A stretch of DNA of 64,000 nt from Hoeflea sp. 108 (lineage in GTDB: Bacteria; Pseudomonadota; Alphaproteobacteria; Rhizobiales; Rhizobiaceae), in the NCBI RefSeq assembly GCF_000372965.1, contig NZ_KB890024.1, positions 4,490,304-4,554,303 of the forward strand. The letters run 5' to 3'. Below are positions 36,253 to 46,485 of this stretch, piece by piece. Both the position numbers and the translations under genes were made by a program. The first letter of the stretch is position 1. Each line of letters opens with the position of its first letter. The notes below the pieces were generated by a model that did not search any database, was not told the DNA's origin, and was given only the letters and a program-made list of their open reading frames with translations.

Positions 36253-37320
36253 ATGAAGACCGGCCTCACGACATCTGTGGTCCTGCATGCAGCGGTGCTC
36301 GGCTTCGGCCTGTTCTCGCTGTCGTCCCCGAGCGCCCTCGAAGTCGCCGACGTCGAGGCGTTCCCGGTCGACATCGTGCCGGTGGAATCGATCACCCAGA
36401 TCCAGAAGGGCGACAAGCAGGCTCCCGCCAAGGAGAAGCCGGCGCCGAAGCCGACACAGCGGCCCGACATTGTCGCCGACGCGCAGAACGTCGGCGACAA
36501 CAAGGTCGACAGCGACAAGCCGCCGGCGCCCGAGCCGACGCAGAAGGATGTCGAGGCGACCGGCGCCACACCGCCCTCGCCCAAGCCCGAACCCAAGCCG
36601 ACGCCCGAACAGCCAAAGCCCGAGCCGGTGAAGCAGGCCGAGCAGAAGCCGACGCCCGTGCCGGCGACGGAAGTGACCCCGCAGCCGCAGCCCAAGCAGG
36701 AGGTCAAGCCCGACCCGGTGGCCCAGACCATCGTTTCGGATCAGGCCGAGGCCGAGGCGATGAAGCTGCCGGAGAATGCGCCCGCCCCCGAGGCCAAGCC
36801 GCAGCCGCCCCAGGCGCAGACGGCCAAGACGCCCGAGCGCAAGCAGGAAGACAAGCAGACCCAGCAGGCCTCGTCCAAGCCGAAGTCCGAGGAGAAGGAG
36901 TTCAACGCCGACGAGGTGGCCGCCCTTCTCAACAAGCAGAAGCCTTCGGGCGGCGGCGCCAAGCGCTCCACCGAACAGGCATCGCTCGGCGGCAAGAAGG
37001 ACACCGGCGGCAACAAGCTGAGCCAGAGCGAGATGGACGCCCTGCGCGGCGCAATCCAGCGCTGCTGGAACGTGCCGGCAGGTGCGATGGACGGCGGCAA
37101 CCTCAAGGTTTCCGTGCAGTTCAGGCTGACGCCAACAGGTGAAGTCGAGGGGCGCCCGGAGATCATCTCCGGCGGCGGCTCGGCAGGCATCGAGCGCGCA
37201 GCCGCGGAATCGGCACGCCGCGCCGTCCTCCAATGCGCGCCCTACAATCTGCCGGCTGACAAATATGCCGGCGGCTGGGACCAAGTCATCGTCAATTTCG
37301 ACCCGAGCGAGATGTTCTGA
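36253..37320 (+). CDS. tolA: Tol-Pal system protein TolA
   Basis: 355 residues. An N-terminal transmembrane anchor (GLTTSVVLHAAVLGFGLFSL) is followed by a long Pro/Lys/Glu-rich spacer (about 50-245, rich in PKPEPK-type repeats). The C-terminal TonB/TolA-like domain (about 265-355) has ALRGAIQRCWNVPAGA. The spacer spans the periplasm to reach Pal and TolB; its proline runs make it an EF-P-dependent candidate. It starts 9 bp after tolR. Confidence 0.95.
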   Translation: MKTGLTTSVVLHAAVLGFGLFSLSSPSALEVADVEAFPVDIVPVESITQIQKGDKQAPAKEKPAPKPTQRPDIVADAQNVGDNKVDSDKPPAPEPTQKDVEATGATPPSPKPEPKPTPEQPKPEPVKQAEQKPTPVPATEVTPQPQPKQEVKPDPVAQTIVSDQAEAEAMKLPENAPAPEAKPQPPQAQTAKTPERKQEDKQTQQASSKPKSEEKEFNADEVAALLNKQKPSGGGAKRSTEQASLGGKKDTGGNKLSQSEMDALRGAIQRCWNVPAGAMDGGNLKVSVQFRLTPTGEVEGRPEIISGGGSAGIERAAAESARRAVLQCAPYNLPADKYAGGWDQVIVNFDPSEMF

Positions 37321-37357
37321 GCGCAAGCCGCTCACCCGGACCTAAGAGGCCTGTCTA

Positions 37358-38674
37358 ATGAAGCATGTAATCAAAGCGATCCTTTTGATCAGTGCGATGG
37401 CGAGCGGCATGACCGCCTTTGCCACCCTGCCCGCCCGGGCGCTGGTCGAGATCGACGTCAACAAGGGCAATGTCGAGCCGCTGCCCATCGCCATCACCGA
37501 TTTCCTGTCGGGCGATGCAATGGGGGCCGAGATCGCCGGCATCGTCGCCGCCGACCTGAAGCGCTCCGGCCTGTTCGCGCCGATCGACAAGGGCGCTTTC
37601 ATCGAGAAAATCTCCAATCCCGACGTCGCGCCGCGCTTCGAGGACTGGAAGGTCATCAATGCCCAGGCGCTCGTCACCGGCCGCGTCAGCCAGGAGGCTG
37701 ACGGCAGGCTGAAGGCTGAGTTCCGCCTGTGGGACACCTTCGCCGGCCAGCAGCTCGCCGGCGAGCAGTTCTTTGCCAACAAGGCCAATTCTCGCCGCAT
37801 TGCCCACATCATCGCCGACGCCATCTACGAGCGTCTGACCGGCGAGAAAGGCTATTTCGACACCCGTGTCGTCTTCATCGACGAAACGGGTGCCAAGACC
37901 GCGCGCAAGAAGCGGCTTGCGATCATGGATCAGGACGGCGCCAATGTGCGCTACCTCTCGGACGGCCGTTCGATAGCCATGACGCCGCGCTTCTCGCCGA
38001 CGCGTCAGGAAATCACCTACATGTCCTACGAGAGCGGCCAGCCGCAGGTCTATCTGCTGCAGATCGAGACCGGCCAGCGCGAACTCGTCGGCAACTTCCC
38101 CGGCATGACCTTTGCGCCGCGCTTCTCGCCTGACGGCCAGCGCGTCATCATGAGCCTGCTGCGCGACGACGGCAATTCGAACATCTTCTCGATGGACCTG
38201 CGCAGCCGCACAACCACGCGCCTGACCAACTCCAGCGCCATCGACACCTCGCCATCCTATTCGCCTGACGGTTCCAAGGTCGTCTTCACCTCCGACCGTG
38301 GCGGTCAGCCGCAGATCTACGTGATGGGCGCCGACGGCTCCGGCCAGACCCGCGTCTCCTTCGGCGGCGGCAGCTATTCGACGCCGGTGTGGTCGCCACG
38401 CGGGGACCTGATCGCCTTCACCAAGCAGTCGGGCGGCCAGTTCCAGATCGGCGTGATGAAGACCGACGGCTCGGGCGAGCGCATCCTGTCGACCGGTTTC
38501 CAGCAGGAAGGTCCGACCTGGGCGCCGAACGGCCGTGTCGTCATGTTCTTCCGTGATGCGCCCGGCGGCGGCGGCCCCAAGCTCTATTCGATCGACCTCA
38601 CCGGCCGCAACGAGCAGGCGATCCCGACACAGGGCTTTGCCTCCGACCCGGCCTGGTCGCCGCTGCTCGACTGA
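37358..38674 (+). CDS. tolB: Tol-Pal system beta-propeller protein TolB
   Basis: 438 residues. A signal peptide (ending LPARA) is followed by the N-terminal TolB domain and a six-bladed propeller with repeated FSPDG/YSPDG blade motifs (RFSPDGQRVIM, SYSPDGSKVVFTSDRGG). The periplasmic protein binds Pal and TolA. It starts 37 bp after tolA. Confidence 0.97.
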   Translation: MKHVIKAILLISAMASGMTAFATLPARALVEIDVNKGNVEPLPIAITDFLSGDAMGAEIAGIVAADLKRSGLFAPIDKGAFIEKISNPDVAPRFEDWKVINAQALVTGRVSQEADGRLKAEFRLWDTFAGQQLAGEQFFANKANSRRIAHIIADAIYERLTGEKGYFDTRVVFIDETGAKTARKKRLAIMDQDGANVRYLSDGRSIAMTPRFSPTRQEITYMSYESGQPQVYLLQIETGQRELVGNFPGMTFAPRFSPDGQRVIMSLLRDDGNSNIFSMDLRSRTTTRLTNSSAIDTSPSYSPDGSKVVFTSDRGGQPQIYVMGADGSGQTRVSFGGGSYSTPVWSPRGDLIAFTKQSGGQFQIGVMKTDGSGERILSTGFQQEGPTWAPNGRVVMFFRDAPGGGGPKLYSIDLTGRNEQAIPTQGFASDPAWSPLLD

Positions 38675-38682
38675 TCCGGTCC

Positions 38683-38760
38683 GCCCGCGGTTAACCTTAC
38701 AGCCGCGGGCGCGACCAATCGAAACAGGCGGCGTCATTTGCCTGACAATGCCGCCTTTCC
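38683..38760 (+). terminator. Two hairpins after tolB
   Basis: GCCCGCGG...CCGCGGGC (38683-38710) is followed by AGGCGGC...GCCGCCT (38726-38756) enclosing an inner GTCA/TGAC pair and ending in TTT. They separate tolB from pal, implying that pal has a promoter of its own in the gap. Confidence 0.6.
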
Positions 38761-38932
38761 GCCGCATTTCCGCCTAGGGTGCGCGGCGAAATTGAGACTG
38801 GCAGATTGCCGCGTTGCGGGGACGCAAAGATACGCGGCAACTGATTTTTAACCATGTTTCTTGAACGCCGGTTAACTGCAACGTGGTTACTGGATGTTCA
38901 ACGAAATCACTCGAATGCGAAGGAGAGGCGGG

Positions 38933-39442
38933 ATGCGCCGTATCGCTAAGTTTGCAACCAACCCCGTGGTCGTGGCCCTTGTCGCCTCGCTGGCAATTGC
39001 CGGCTGCGCCTCGAAGAAGACCCCCAACAGCGCGGCCGACCTCGGCCTCGGCGGTGGCGCCGGTGCGGCCACTCCGGGCTCGTCGCAGGACTTCACCGTC
39101 AATGTCGGCGACCGCATCTTCTTTGACACCGACTCCTCGTCGATCCGCGCCGACGCGCAGGGCATTCTCGCCCGCCAGGCACAGTGGCTGAACAAGTACG
39201 GTCAGTACCGCATCGTCGTCGAAGGCCATGCCGACGAACGCGGCACCCGCGAATACAACCTGGCTCTCGGCGCCCGCCGCGCTGCGGCGGCCCGCGACTT
39301 CCTGATCTCGCAGGGCGTCGCCTCGAACCGCCTGAAGACCATCTCCTACGGCAAGGAACGTCCGGTCGCCGTCTGCGACGACATCTCCTGCTGGTCGCAG
39401 AACCGCCGCGCCGTCACGACCCTGTCGGGCGCCGGCAGCTGA
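38933..39442 (+). CDS. pal: Peptidoglycan-associated lipoprotein Pal
   Basis: 169 residues from the ATG at 38933, which has AGGAG 7 nt upstream; earlier in-frame ATGs do not. The lipobox is LAIAGC, so the cysteine should be lipidated and the protein held in the outer membrane. The OmpA-type domain carries DRIFFDTDSSSI and the peptidoglycan-binding VEGHADERGTREYNLALGARR. It is the outer-membrane end of the Tol-Pal machine. Confidence 0.97.
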   Translation: MRRIAKFATNPVVVALVASLAIAGCASKKTPNSAADLGLGGGAGAATPGSSQDFTVNVGDRIFFDTDSSSIRADAQGILARQAQWLNKYGQYRIVVEGHADERGTREYNLALGARRAAAARDFLISQGVASNRLKTISYGKERPVAVCDDISCWSQNRRAVTTLSGAGS

Positions 39443-39468
39443 TCGGCAGAATAGTCACACTGACTTCG

Positions 39469-39493
39469 AAAGGCGGCCTCCGGGCCGCCTTTT
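39469..39493 (+). terminator. Intrinsic terminator after pal
   Basis: AAAGGCGGCC-TCCG-GGCCGCCTTT with a following T, 27 nt after the pal stop. The 10-bp stem is perfect. Confidence 0.85.
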
Positions 39494-39612
39494 GCTTTTC
39501 AGGCATTCCGCACAACCGGACGAAACAAAATTTGGCCGAAGTCTCGCGTCCTGATAAATGACGAAAGCGCATCGGCGCGAAGCAACCATTTCCGTTCCAC
39601 GGCGAGAGGCTA

Positions 39613-40677
39613 ATGCATTTTCGATCAATCCTGAGTGGCACCCTAGCCATCTTCCTGCTGTTCGGGGCTTCAGCGCATGCGCGCGACGGTTCCGGGCTGA
39701 GCATTGAAATCCCCAAGATCGGCCTGCCGGGCGTTTTCGGCAGCAAGAGCGACCAGGGCACGGTCCAGCTCGCCCAGGCGGGCGACCCGCGCGTGACCGC
39801 GCTCGAGGAGCAGATCCGCAAGCTCAACGGCTCGATCGAAGAGCTGAACTTCCAGCTGCTGCAGATGCAGGAGCAGATGCGGAAGATGCAGGAAGACAAC
39901 GAGTTCCGCTTCCAGGAGCTCGAAGGTAGCGGCGGACAGAAGAAGTCCGATGCTTCCGGCAAGACCAACAACTCGATCGTTGAGGCGCCAGTGGCGCCTC
40001 AACCGGGAACCTCGCACCAGCAGACGGCTTCGGCACCTGCCGCTCCTGCCGCCGGTGGACAGTCGGTCGAGGACGTGATCGTCGAATCCGGCACGGGCGA
40101 TCCCGGCACCACCCTGCCCGGCGGCAATGGCGCGCCGCCCACGACCTTCGGCACCATCACCGTCGACAAGAACGGCAACGTGGTTTCGAGCACAACCGAC
40201 GAGCACCCCACTGCGGCCCCCCTGCCCAGGGCCCAGCCCACTGCACCCGCAGCCGCGCCCAGCGCGCCGAAGGTCGCCTCGTTGCCCTCGACCAACGATC
40301 CGGACGAGATCTACCGCAATTCCTACCAGTTCGTGCTGTCGGGCGACTACACCACCGCCGAGCAGGGTTTCCGCGACCACATCGCCCGCTTTCCGGCCGA
40401 CCCCAAGACAGCCGATGCCCGCTTCTGGCTGGGTGAGTCGCTCTTGGGACAGAAGAAGTATCGCGACGCCGCCGAGATTTTCCTGAACGCCTCCAAGGAA
40501 TACCCCAAGTCCAAGAAGGCACCTGAAATGATGCTCAAGCTTGGCGTTTCGCTTGTTGGCCTCAAGCAGCGCGAAGTGGCCTGCGCCACCTTCAGCGAGA
40601 TCGGCAAGCGCTACCCCGACATCTCAGGCGCGCTCAAGGAGCGGGTCAAGCAGGAACGGACAGCCGCCGCGTGCTGA
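39613..40677 (+). CDS. cpoB: Tol-Pal system protein CpoB (YbgF)
   Basis: 354 residues. Signal peptide (SGTLAIFLLFGASAHA), a coiled coil (about 55-105, EEQIRKLNGSIEELNFQLLQ), an Ala/Pro-rich linker and a C-terminal TPR domain (about 235-354, YRNSYQFVLSGDYTTAEQGF). In E. coli CpoB links Tol-Pal to PBP1B and septal cell-wall synthesis. Its stop overlaps the GTG of tilS by 7 nt. Confidence 0.95.
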   Translation: MHFRSILSGTLAIFLLFGASAHARDGSGLSIEIPKIGLPGVFGSKSDQGTVQLAQAGDPRVTALEEQIRKLNGSIEELNFQLLQMQEQMRKMQEDNEFRFQELEGSGGQKKSDASGKTNNSIVEAPVAPQPGTSHQQTASAPAAPAAGGQSVEDVIVESGTGDPGTTLPGGNGAPPTTFGTITVDKNGNVVSSTTDEHPTAAPLPRAQPTAPAAAPSAPKVASLPSTNDPDEIYRNSYQFVLSGDYTTAEQGFRDHIARFPADPKTADARFWLGESLLGQKKYRDAAEIFLNASKEYPKSKKAPEMMLKLGVSLVGLKQREVACATFSEIGKRYPDISGALKERVKQERTAAAC

Positions 40678-42026
40678 CGCAGGTGCCCGACACAGACTTT
40701 TTCCAGGCCTTCTCCGAGTTCGACTTCGCCTCGCAGAAAACCATCGTCACCGCCATTTCCGGCGGCAGCGATTCCACCGCCCTTCTTCTCCTTCTCAAAT
40801 CCCACCTCGACCGGCATGCGCCTGAAACGCAACTGCTGGCCATTACCGTCGACCACGGGCTGAGACCCGGTTCGGGCGCGGAGGCCGACGAGGTGGCACG
40901 TTTGTGCGCCGGGCACAACATTGCCCACCGCATCATGCGCTGGACCGGCGACAAGCCGTCGACCGGCATCGCAGCCGCCGCACGCGACGCCCGCTACGAT
41001 CTTCTCGCCCGAGCAGCCCGCGAAGCCGGCGCGACCGTTGTCGCCACCGGCCACACCGCCGACGACCAGGCCGAAACCGTGCTGATGCGCGGCGAACGCG
41101 GCAGCGGACGCGGCGCAGCCGGCATGGCACCCGCCACGCTGTTCGACGGCGACATCTGGATCGTCAGGCCCCTGCTCGGCTTGAGGCGCGAACGCCTGCG
41201 CGATGCGTTGCGCGCCCGCGACACAGGTTGGCTCGACGATCCCACCAACGCCAACGAGACCTATGAACGCCCGCGCATGCGCAAGGCACTCACAAGCGAA
41301 GGCAACGCCCGCTTGCAGCAAGCCCTGGCCGACCAGCGCGAGGCGGCTTCGGCAAGGATCGACCTCGGCATGCGAGCAGCAGCCCTGATTGAGGCGTATG
41401 GCAGCCGGCCCGCCACGGGGCTGATCTGCCTCGCCCCCGAATTCACTGATACAACGGACGGCGAAGCCGCCCGCTATGCCCTTCGCATCCTGGTTGCGGT
41501 AGCAGGCGGTGTACCCCAACTGCCCGACAGCGCCAGCGCGCAGTCCCTGCTGGCTGGCCTTGTCGATGTCCCCAATGCAAAAAAGCCGGTCCGCGCCACA
41601 TTGTCGCGCGCGCTTGTCGATGCCCGCCGGCAGGGCGTTTTTCTATGCCGCGAAGGGCGTGGACTGCCTGCGCCTATGCCGCTGCGGGCCGGCACCTGGG
41701 ACGGCCGCTACAGGCTTCTGCAGATGTTTGAAAGGGCGGATTTGGTGGTTGCACCGCTCGGCACAGCGATGGCCAGCAAGCTGTCCGGCGAAAGCTCGGC
41801 ACCGCAAAGTCTTGCCCAGACTGCACTTGCGGCCGAGCCCGCGCTCTGGCGCGACGGAACATGCGCCGGCTTGCTATCGGAAACGAGCCGCACTCCGGTC
41901 GCCGCACCCTGGACGCGTTTCCTGCCGGCCTTCGACATGGCGCCGGCAAAGGCGGTGACAAAACTGCTCGGCACCGCCTCAATTCCGCCATCGCCATGCC
42001 GTGGCCACATTGGCATCCAAGCTTAA
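40671..42026 (+). CDS. tilS: tRNA(Ile)-lysidine synthetase TilS
   Basis: 451 residues from the GTG at 40671, inside the end of cpoB. The PP-loop ISGGSDSTALLLLL lies near residue 29; GHTADDQAETVLMRGERGSG and the RKALTSEGNARLQQ region follow. TilS converts cytidine-34 of the AUA-reading tRNA to lysidine and is essential. The last codons and stop lie in the left arm of a large hairpin (42005-42057). Confidence 0.94.
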   Translation: MLTQVPDTDFFQAFSEFDFASQKTIVTAISGGSDSTALLLLLKSHLDRHAPETQLLAITVDHGLRPGSGAEADEVARLCAGHNIAHRIMRWTGDKPSTGIAAAARDARYDLLARAAREAGATVVATGHTADDQAETVLMRGERGSGRGAAGMAPATLFDGDIWIVRPLLGLRRERLRDALRARDTGWLDDPTNANETYERPRMRKALTSEGNARLQQALADQREAASARIDLGMRAAALIEAYGSRPATGLICLAPEFTDTTDGEAARYALRILVAVAGGVPQLPDSASAQSLLAGLVDVPNAKKPVRATLSRALVDARRQGVFLCREGRGLPAPMPLRAGTWDGRYRLLQMFERADLVVAPLGTAMASKLSGESSAPQSLAQTALAAEPALWRDGTCAGLLSETSRTPVAAPWTRFLPAFDMAPAKAVTKLLGTASIPPSPCRGHIGIQA

Positions 42027-42080
42027 CCTCGACTTAGGTACAAGCTTGGCAATGTGGCAGCCCCTCCCTATGTTAGGGGC
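42005..42080 (+). promoter_or_regulatory. Two hairpins between tilS and ftsH, with near-CtrA box in the loop
   Basis: The first hairpin pairs CCACATTG (42005-42012) with CAATGTGG (42050-42057) and CCAAGCTT (42017-42024) with AAGCTTGG (42042-42049), with a GCAT bulge. The second is GCCCCT...AGGGGC (42060-42080). Neither has a T-run. The loop of the first contains TTAA-CCTCGAC-TTAG (42023-42037), one base from a CtrA site. This may be an ftsH leader or promoter region. Confidence 0.55.
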
Positions 42081-42131
42081 AAGCTTACTCTTACCATGCG
42101 CGTTCCCTGAAAAACGCCAACGGGACATTCG

Positions 42132-44066
42132 ATGAATCCGAACTATCGCAACTTCGCGCTGTGGGCGATCATAGCCGTTCTGCTCATCGCCCTGTTCAAC
42201 CTGTTCCAGACCCCGCAAACCCGCGGCGCGTCGAGCGAAGTGCCTTATTCGCAGTTCCTCCAGGACCTGAATTCGGGACGCATCAAGTCGGTGACGATTG
42301 CCGGTGATCGCATCAGCGGCAGCTACATCGACAATTCCAACGGCTTCCAGACCTATTCGCCCGGCGACAGCAACCTCGTGTCGCGCCTGGAGCAGAAGAA
42401 CGTCACCATCAACGCTCGCCCCGAAAACGACGGCTCCGGCTCGATCTTCAACGTGCTGCTGTCCTGGCTGCCGATGATCCTGATCCTCGGCGTCTGGATC
42501 TTCTTCATGCGCCAGATGCAGTCAGGCTCCGGCCGCGCCATGGGTTTCGGCAAGTCCAAGGCCAAGCTTCTGACCGAGGCCCATGGCCGCGTCACCTTCC
42601 AGGACGTGGCGGGCGTCGACGAGGCCAAGGAAGACCTCGAAGAAATCGTCGAGTTCCTGCGCGACCCGCAGAAGTTCCAGCGCCTCGGCGGCAAGATTCC
42701 GCGCGGCGTGCTGCTCGTAGGCCCTCCCGGCACTGGCAAGACGCTTTTGGCCCGTTCGGTCGCCGGTGAAGCCAATGTGCCTTTCTTCACCATCTCGGGT
42801 TCCGACTTCGTCGAAATGTTCGTCGGTGTCGGTGCAAGCCGCGTCCGCGACATGTTCGAGCAGGCCAAGAAGAACGCGCCTTGCATCATCTTCATCGACG
42901 AAATCGACGCCGTTGGCCGCCATCGTGGCGCTGGCCTCGGCGGCGGCAACGACGAGCGCGAGCAGACGCTGAACCAGCTGCTGGTCGAGATGGATGGCTT
43001 CGAGGCCAACGAGTCGATCATCCTGATCGCGGCTACCAACCGTCCCGACGTTCTCGATCCCGCGTTGCTGCGTCCGGGCCGCTTCGATCGCCAGGTCGTG
43101 GTGCCGAACCCCGACATCATCGGCCGCGAGAAGATCCTCAAGGTTCATGTCCGTAACGTTCCGCTGGCCCCCAATGTCGACCTCAAGACGGTCGCACGCG
43201 GCACTCCGGGCTTCTCGGGTGCGGACCTGATGAACCTCGTCAACGAATCCGCTCTGATGGCAGCGCGCCGCAACAAGCGCCTCGTCACCATGCAGGAATT
43301 CGAGGACGCCAAGGACAAGATCATGATGGGCGCCGAGCGCCGCTCGTCGGCCATGACGCAGGCCGAGAAGGAGCTGACGGCCTATCACGAGTCCGGCCAC
43401 GCCATCCTGGCGCTCAATGTGCCGGCGGCCGACCCGCTGCACAAGGCGACCATCATCCCGCGCGGCCGTGCGCTCGGCATGGTCATGCAGCTTCCCGAGG
43501 GCGACCGCTACTCGATGAGCTACAAGTACATGGTCTCGCGCCTCGCCATCATGATGGGCGGCCGCGTTGCCGAGGAGATCAAGTTCGGCAAGGAGAACAT
43601 CACGTCTGGCGCCTCCTCCGACATCGAGCAGGCGACCAAGCTGGCGCGCGCCATGGTCACGCGCTGGGGCTTCTCCGACAAGCTCGGCCAGGTCGCCTAT
43701 GGCGAGAACCAGGAAGAGGTGTTCCTCGGCCATTCGGTGGCCCGCACGCAGAACGTCTCCGAGGAGACCGCACAGATCATCGACGCCGAAGTGCGCCGCT
43801 TGATCGACGACGCCTATGTCACCGCCCGCTCGATCCTGACCAAGAAGAAGAAGGACTGGATCGCGCTGGCCGAAGGCCTGCTCGAATACGAGACGCTGTC
43901 GGGCGAGGAGATCAAGCAGCTGATCGCCGGCAACAAGCCCTCGCGCGACATGGGCGACGACACCCCAACCTCGCGCGGCTCGGCCGTGCCCAAGGCCGGC
44001 TCGTCGCGCGGCAAGAAGAAGGGTTCCGAGCCTGAAGGCGGCATGGAACCCCAGCCGTCGAACTGA
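42132..44066 (+). CDS. ftsH: ATP-dependent zinc metalloprotease FtsH
   Basis: 644 residues. Two transmembrane helices (about 8-26 and 104-124) flank a periplasmic domain. The AAA+ domain has Walker A GPPGTGKT near 197 and CIIFIDEIDAVGRHRG. The zinc protease motif HESGH lies near 419. A Gly/Ser/Lys-rich tail ends the protein. The membrane hexamer degrades misassembled membrane proteins and regulators. It follows tilS as in many alphaproteobacteria. Confidence 0.98.
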   Translation: MNPNYRNFALWAIIAVLLIALFNLFQTPQTRGASSEVPYSQFLQDLNSGRIKSVTIAGDRISGSYIDNSNGFQTYSPGDSNLVSRLEQKNVTINARPENDGSGSIFNVLLSWLPMILILGVWIFFMRQMQSGSGRAMGFGKSKAKLLTEAHGRVTFQDVAGVDEAKEDLEEIVEFLRDPQKFQRLGGKIPRGVLLVGPPGTGKTLLARSVAGEANVPFFTISGSDFVEMFVGVGASRVRDMFEQAKKNAPCIIFIDEIDAVGRHRGAGLGGGNDEREQTLNQLLVEMDGFEANESIILIAATNRPDVLDPALLRPGRFDRQVVVPNPDIIGREKILKVHVRNVPLAPNVDLKTVARGTPGFSGADLMNLVNESALMAARRNKRLVTMQEFEDAKDKIMMGAERRSSAMTQAEKELTAYHESGHAILALNVPAADPLHKATIIPRGRALGMVMQLPEGDRYSMSYKYMVSRLAIMMGGRVAEEIKFGKENITSGASSDIEQATKLARAMVTRWGFSDKLGQVAYGENQEEVFLGHSVARTQNVSEETAQIIDAEVRRLIDDAYVTARSILTKKKKDWIALAEGLLEYETLSGEEIKQLIAGNKPSRDMGDDTPTSRGSAVPKAGSSRGKKKGSEPEGGMEPQPSN

Positions 44067-44093
44067 CCGGGTCCTGACTGGATCGAATGCAGA

Positions 44094-44129
44094 AACGCCG
44101 CTGAGGAAACTCGGCGGCGTTTTTTGTTT
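44094..44129 (+). terminator. Intrinsic terminator of ftsH
   Basis: A 12-bp stem (AACGCCGCTGAG / CTCGGCGGCGTT, one G-U) closed by a GAAA tetraloop and followed by TTTTTGTTTTT. Confidence 0.93.
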
Positions 44130-44224
44130 TTCTGGATGCAATGGTTGCTGGCGAACTATCGCGCAACGCCATCGCGACAAGAATGGCGACGCCCGAATTC
44201 GATCACCCCGATCGTTTGCCTCGC

Positions 44225-44656
44225 CTACGAGCGGATGAGCCCCCTGGCCCTCAGCGTCGTACGCGTCGCCTCATTGAGATCATAATTCTAGAAGTGGCCC
44301 GGAAGAACCCATGCGAAGTCCTCGAATTCGTCATTGATGGCTACGTTTCGATTGGCCGCTTTGCAGTCAAAAATCAGATAGATCATATAGACTTGTTCGG
44401 TCGTTCCATCTGGGTAGGACTTTGTCCTGACATCGTCGCGAAACGTCCACGGCTGAACCGCCTCAATGACGAGGCCAGCGCCCAGCTCTTCTCGAATCTC
44501 ACGAAGCAATCCCTCGGTGATGTTTTCGCCAGGCTCCAGTCCGCCGCCTGAAAGTGCCCATTGCCCAGGAAACACCCCGCGGTCGCCAGGCATCTTGCAA
44601 AGAAGATATGCCCCTTCATTTTCAATCAATGGGCAAACGATGATCCTTTGACGCAA
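44225..44656 (-). pseudogene. nudI: NudI-like Nudix hydrolase interrupted by an in-frame stop codon
   Basis: From a TTG at 44656 (AGAGGGA upstream) the frame reads RQRIIVCPLIENEGAYLLCK and continues with a complete Nudix box (GGGLEPGENITEGLLREIREELG). It closely follows the E. coli NudI (YfaO) pattern through WTFRDDVRTKSYPDG and MIYLIFDCKAANR. A TAG at 44288-44290 stops it after WVLPGHF. The same frame then continues NYDLNEATRTTLRARGLIRS to a second stop at 44225, matching the NudI C-terminus (YDLN-AT-KTLR-KGL). One point mutation has thus removed about 21 residues. The 122-residue product keeps the catalytic box and could still fold, so it may be a truncated enzyme or a fresh pseudogene. NudI hydrolyses pyrimidine (d)NTPs. 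Confidence 0.88.
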
Positions 44657-44910
44657 AATCCCTCTCCATCCTGGCTGGCCGGCAAGATCGCCAGATCCCG
44701 AGTCACAGCAATGACCGGCACACGGCCCCCATAGCTGTCGGCTCTCGATGTCAGATACGCAAGATGGCTGGAGCGGCGGCAGATCACTGCCACGCAAAAC
44801 CCCAACCCTTTTCTAAGGTTTTATGACATAAACTCACCAAATGTGATGCGTTGGTCGCCGCTGATTGTGGCAAAGCAATCGCGGGTGGACTCCACGGGGA
44901 CAGGCTAAAC

Positions 44911-46263
<1,353 letters not shown>

Positions 46264-46302
46264 TACTTGCCCGACCGGCACGACGACTTCAGCAATTGAA
46301 GA

Positions 46303-46328
46303 AAGCCCGCCTTGCGCGGGCTTTTTTG
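46303..46328 (+). terminator. Intrinsic terminator of glmM
   Basis: AAGCCCGC-CTTGC-GCGGGCTT followed by TTTTG, 39 nt after the stop. Confidence 0.92.
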
Positions 46329-46396
46329 CATGCGCAAACGGGTTTCCACTTGGCGCCAGGCAGTCGTCGGCAAGTCGTCATGGTTAATCAGCAGGG

Positions 46397-46412
46397 TTAA
46401 GCGCCCCTTAAC
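46397..46412 (+). promoter_or_regulatory. CtrA-type box upstream of outer-membrane protein 1
   Basis: TTAA-GCGCCCC-TTAAC is a perfect full-length CtrA consensus, 74 bp before the ATG at 46486. Another TTAA half-site lies just before it (46384). Confidence 0.65.
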
Positions 46413-46485
46413 CTATACCAAGCATTATCCACCCCGGTTAGTCATGGTCGGGCGCGTAGCGGGTCCGCAGGTATAGGGTATCATC

